A DNA stretch of 64,000 bases from Tigriopus japonicus. Taxonomy: Eukaryota; Arthropoda; Copepoda; Harpacticoida; Harpacticidae. This document shows positions 60,771-64,000 of the stretch, in pieces. The stretch is from contig JAAGOF010000329.1 of NCBI GenBank assembly GCA_010645155.1, forward strand, positions 264,443 to 328,442. Reading direction: 5' to 3'. The notes below the pieces were generated by a model that saw only the letters and a program-made list of their open reading frames with translations, ran no database searches and was not told where the DNA came from. Numbering within the stretch: the stretch's first letter is position 1; each line of letters starts with the position of its first letter. The translations under genes were made by a program, and so were the position numbers.

Positions 60771-63700
60771 TCTTGTGGCAGTAAAGTTGGCTGATGAAAA
60801 AACCGAGAGAATTGAATTTAAGCGCTTTTTGCACGAAACAAGCCAGTCTTTGAACCTGCCAGCACTCCTCACTCTCCAGTGTCTCTCGCAACCTGAACAC
60901 ATGTGTGAGAGATAATGCATTTTGAAATACGAGCATGCTGAATGAGGAATAGAAGAACCAAGCAGCTTTGCAGGCTTTGATGAGGTTGAGGCGGGGATCT
61001 CATGTGTAAGCATTGGTTTTGAGATGCTTGCTTCAGATTAGATGCGATTATGGCCATATTTGCTTGAGTGCAAATGGCCAAATACGGAGAGATATGACAG
61101 CCGGCGAAGAAAAAGGCACCATCTCACGGAAAGATTTTTCAAGCCGAGTTTGGCAAGTTCGTGACGTTCCTGGCAGACATGAATACGAAATTGTTCGGTC
61201 TCATTTTCTCAACCAAGATCATGTTTCTCTTCCACACATACATCCTCTTGGATGAAGGGTAAAGCGCTTGGAAGGGCGGATATTAGCATATGAGAGCATA
61301 CCAAATGTGTCCAATTTGATCATTATGGCAATTATGAAATTCGGCCCAATCATGATCTAGTGCAAATTTTGAGCTGTTGTGGAGGCCGAACCAATTTTCA
61401 TGTACTTGTCATGACTGAGACTATACATAGGACTTGTTCAATGTTCACCTCGAATGGAGTTCTATTTCATGCCGTCTGAGATGTACGTAATACGGCGTTC
61501 GCTTTTGAGCAAGACTACGAAAACCGCCTTGAAAAAAGGGCAGTAAGTCGACATTTCCTAAATTGCACTCTATGGCAAAGTAAGGAGCCATCTCAGAATC
61601 GTATGAGCAGGCCTCGGTTTGGTTGAGCTTCATTATTTTGGGAGGGAGATACATCTTTTCTGGAAGGGAAGTGGAAATCTATTTGGTGCTAAACCAGAAG
61701 ATTACTAAAAGGCCCTCCAAGCGTTCCTGGCTTGTTGAAAGTCAGTGTGTATGAAAATTCATGGAATAGATTGTTTTTTGCCTTCCCACCTCAAATCAGA
61801 AGAAAATGGACGAGAGCGATTAGTATACAGCAAGCCAAATGGAATAAATATTCAATCTGTGGTAGATTGAATATCTCTTGTAGATCCTCTTGTGGTGCAA
61901 GGGAAATGTCCTGGTGAAAAAAAGACATGTTTAGCCTTGTGCTTTAACTTATCCATTGGCCTCAATTTTGGCACGCACGGGCATCATCTCCCTTGGCGGT
62001 CTGTCAACCCATCATTTGGATCATTTGGATGTCCGTAAATATGAGACTTTCCCTCCAATCCCCCTTCATAATGACCCTTGAAAACTATGCCTTGAAACAC
62101 CATTCTCGAAGCCCAAAAATAAATCCCATCATTAATATGACAGAGCCGTGCTCATTGGCATGGGCCAGAGTGGTAGAAATACTCATGATTTGCTTGTCAT
62201 AATCGACCATGATAATAATCATTTGACGTGCTGCTACCACCACCAAAGCTTCTTCCAACCTACCCATCTATCTATCTGCGAAGGTGGTTTGGTTCATTCG
62301 CTGAATTTTGATCGGTCCACTCATAATTTCAGCATCCATCCATGGCCACTGCCACAGAATAAACGCTTTCCACTCCTAGAGACGTCCGAGAGAATTCCGC
62401 TTGGAAGAATGTTAATAGAGAAAATTCCAACCCCCCTCAAGTCTCACCTCCACTTTCAGAGACAATGATGATGACTGTATACAAATCTTGGACTGTGGTT
62501 CTGCACCTCCGGGATGATCAGAACTGAGCTCACGATCAAAATCCTTGACCAATCAAACTATCCTTTTGCAATTATGTCAGTTCATTTCTGAAAAGAATAA
62601 CCCATAAAACCCTTATTACCACAAGTCAAAAGGTCACATTAACCATAATGTGCTCCCTGAGGTGTGCCCAAATATGTAAAGCCTTGGTGATACATTGAGC
62701 AGCTCCAGTGGCATCCAATCTGTCCAAGCGAACACCTTCTTTATTCGTCGATTTGGCCATGTAATGGTGTGAAGATTTGATGAGCGTTCTAACTTCTAGC
62801 CCAAGTTCCAATGCCGTTCATTTCATGGCACGGGGCTATCAATTCAACCGACCCTTAAGTAAGGTATGTGGAGACCAAGCACGAATCCGCACGGCCATTC
62901 ACAACAATCAAAGTGAGTCTACTACGTTTCATGTACTATAGGTACTTCTCTGACTTGAAGAAATAATGGATTGAATGCTCAACATCGAGTTGACCAATAC
63001 GCTTTTTGGTCGGAATGGTTTTGTTAAAGCTCAACTTGGTGGGGTCATGGCTGACGTCACTGTGACAAGGTCTTATAGTCGGGCTTAGCAATTCGGGTTG
63101 TCAATAGTAGGGTCGAAAATGAAAGAAAAGAATCCGAGTTTTAATTTGTAACTCATGTGGATCGAATCGGGAATTGGGGCTTCCATTTTCTTAATGGTTA
63201 TTTGGTTGGACAAGATTGAGACGGAGGAGGCCACTGAGGAGAGAAAAAGTTTGCTAGAAACAAAACAACCAAAGTGCTGTTGGCCAAACAAAATTCCACG
63301 GGAAATCAACGCGGAACCTGAACCGAATGCTTTGAGCACACTTTTCCGTGTGCAGGCTTTTTGTTTGGCCCAATAACTCAATACTGACTGCAGCTCAATA
63401 ACTTTTTTCTTGCATGGTTATCGATTGAGCAAATTGTTCCTCGATGGTGACTTTTTGCGACTATGGTGCTTTCCTTTCTTTATTGAGCTTTTAAATAGGA
63501 TTGCCAAATAGCCAAATGGAAGCAGATGTAGTCGGCTATTAACCCAAGTTTCGTTATGCAATTGAGTGAATAATGGTCGATGTAAATATTCAAATTTTAG
63601 GCGTAATTACCATCAATTTAAATTTGTACCTGGTGTCCATAAGAGCAATGGATGGATGAATGAATGCTCGTCAAGGCCGAATCTTGACCGCATTAGTTCT

Positions 63701-64000
63701 TTGATGTCCAAGTACAGATGTTTGCAAACCCAAAGAGCCAGGGTAAATACGTAAGTTCATAGAATGAAATATTGATAAAAAGCGATCCTAAAAAAATCGA
63801 ATATACGAGAATATTTATGCTTACTAAAATCATGTTTATTGCCGTGCCTCCAACAACTTCCTCTGTTCCTCTCAAGTGTGCGAGGTTCAATAACTCTCTC
63901 AGCTCAAATCTTTGCTTTGAAATTATGCACATTTAATTACATACATACACAATAATCACCGTCATCAACATGGTACCGTTGAATTCCCCTTCTCTATGGA
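60771..64000. other. Non-coding region upstream of FoxB; nothing recognised
   Basis: About 3.2 kb. Open frames are short and domain-free. A small ATCT run occurs near 62264-62276. It may hold FoxB regulatory DNA, but nothing in the sequence shows it. Confidence 0.4.

Overview
This is a eukaryotic nuclear window. It has spliced genes with GT/AG introns, long non-coding stretches, simple-sequence repeats, short inverted-repeat DNA transposons and one assembly gap of N. The recognisable proteins are a FoxB-type forkhead factor that starts like the fly fd96C proteins, a prominin, a RUS1-family (DUF647) protein, and the start of a CSPG4/kon-tiki-type proteoglycan. Together they point to a protostome, most likely an arthropod. 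A crustacean, perhaps a copepod, is my guess and cannot be proven from this window. All four genes lie on the minus strand.

Left part (about 1-21.6 kb): the 5' half of a kon-tiki/CSPG4-like gene. A signal-peptide exon (20800-20860) joins in phase to two exons of the first laminin-G domain (7117-7280 and 2561-2703). The remaining exons lie off the left edge. The 13.5-kb first intron holds a complete, uninterrupted, 813-residue five-membrane-pass prominin-like gene (17971-20412) on the same strand. The rest of introns 1 and 2 shows no coding sequence I can defend. A CpG- and CT-rich stretch just upstream of the signal exon (about 20903-21590) is the likely promoter and 5' UTR.

Middle part (about 21.6-36.7 kb): clearly AT-richer and rich in repeats. 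It holds a ~500-bp imperfect palindrome (foldback), a tRNA-derived SINE-like sequence, the three-exon RUSF1-like gene (28050-31415), two hAT-type non-autonomous elements each with a perfect 8-bp target duplication, a pogo/Tc1-mariner-type MITE, and a gap flanked by two copies of one sequence. One hAT element is inside RUSF1 intron 1. The MITE and the other hAT element lie just upstream of the RUSF1 start.

Right part (about 36.7-64 kb): AT content drops again. The only gene I can support is the single-exon FoxB gene (58685-60253), with a CpG-rich upstream region carrying three CCAAT boxes. About 22 kb of gene-free DNA lies 3' of FoxB and contains scattered CCAA/GGTT, ATCC, GA, TCC and GAC microsatellites. 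The last 3 kb shows nothing I recognise. The four genes do not form a pathway. FoxB is a transcription factor, kon/CSPG4 and prominin are surface proteins, and RUSF1 is a membrane protein of poorly known role.
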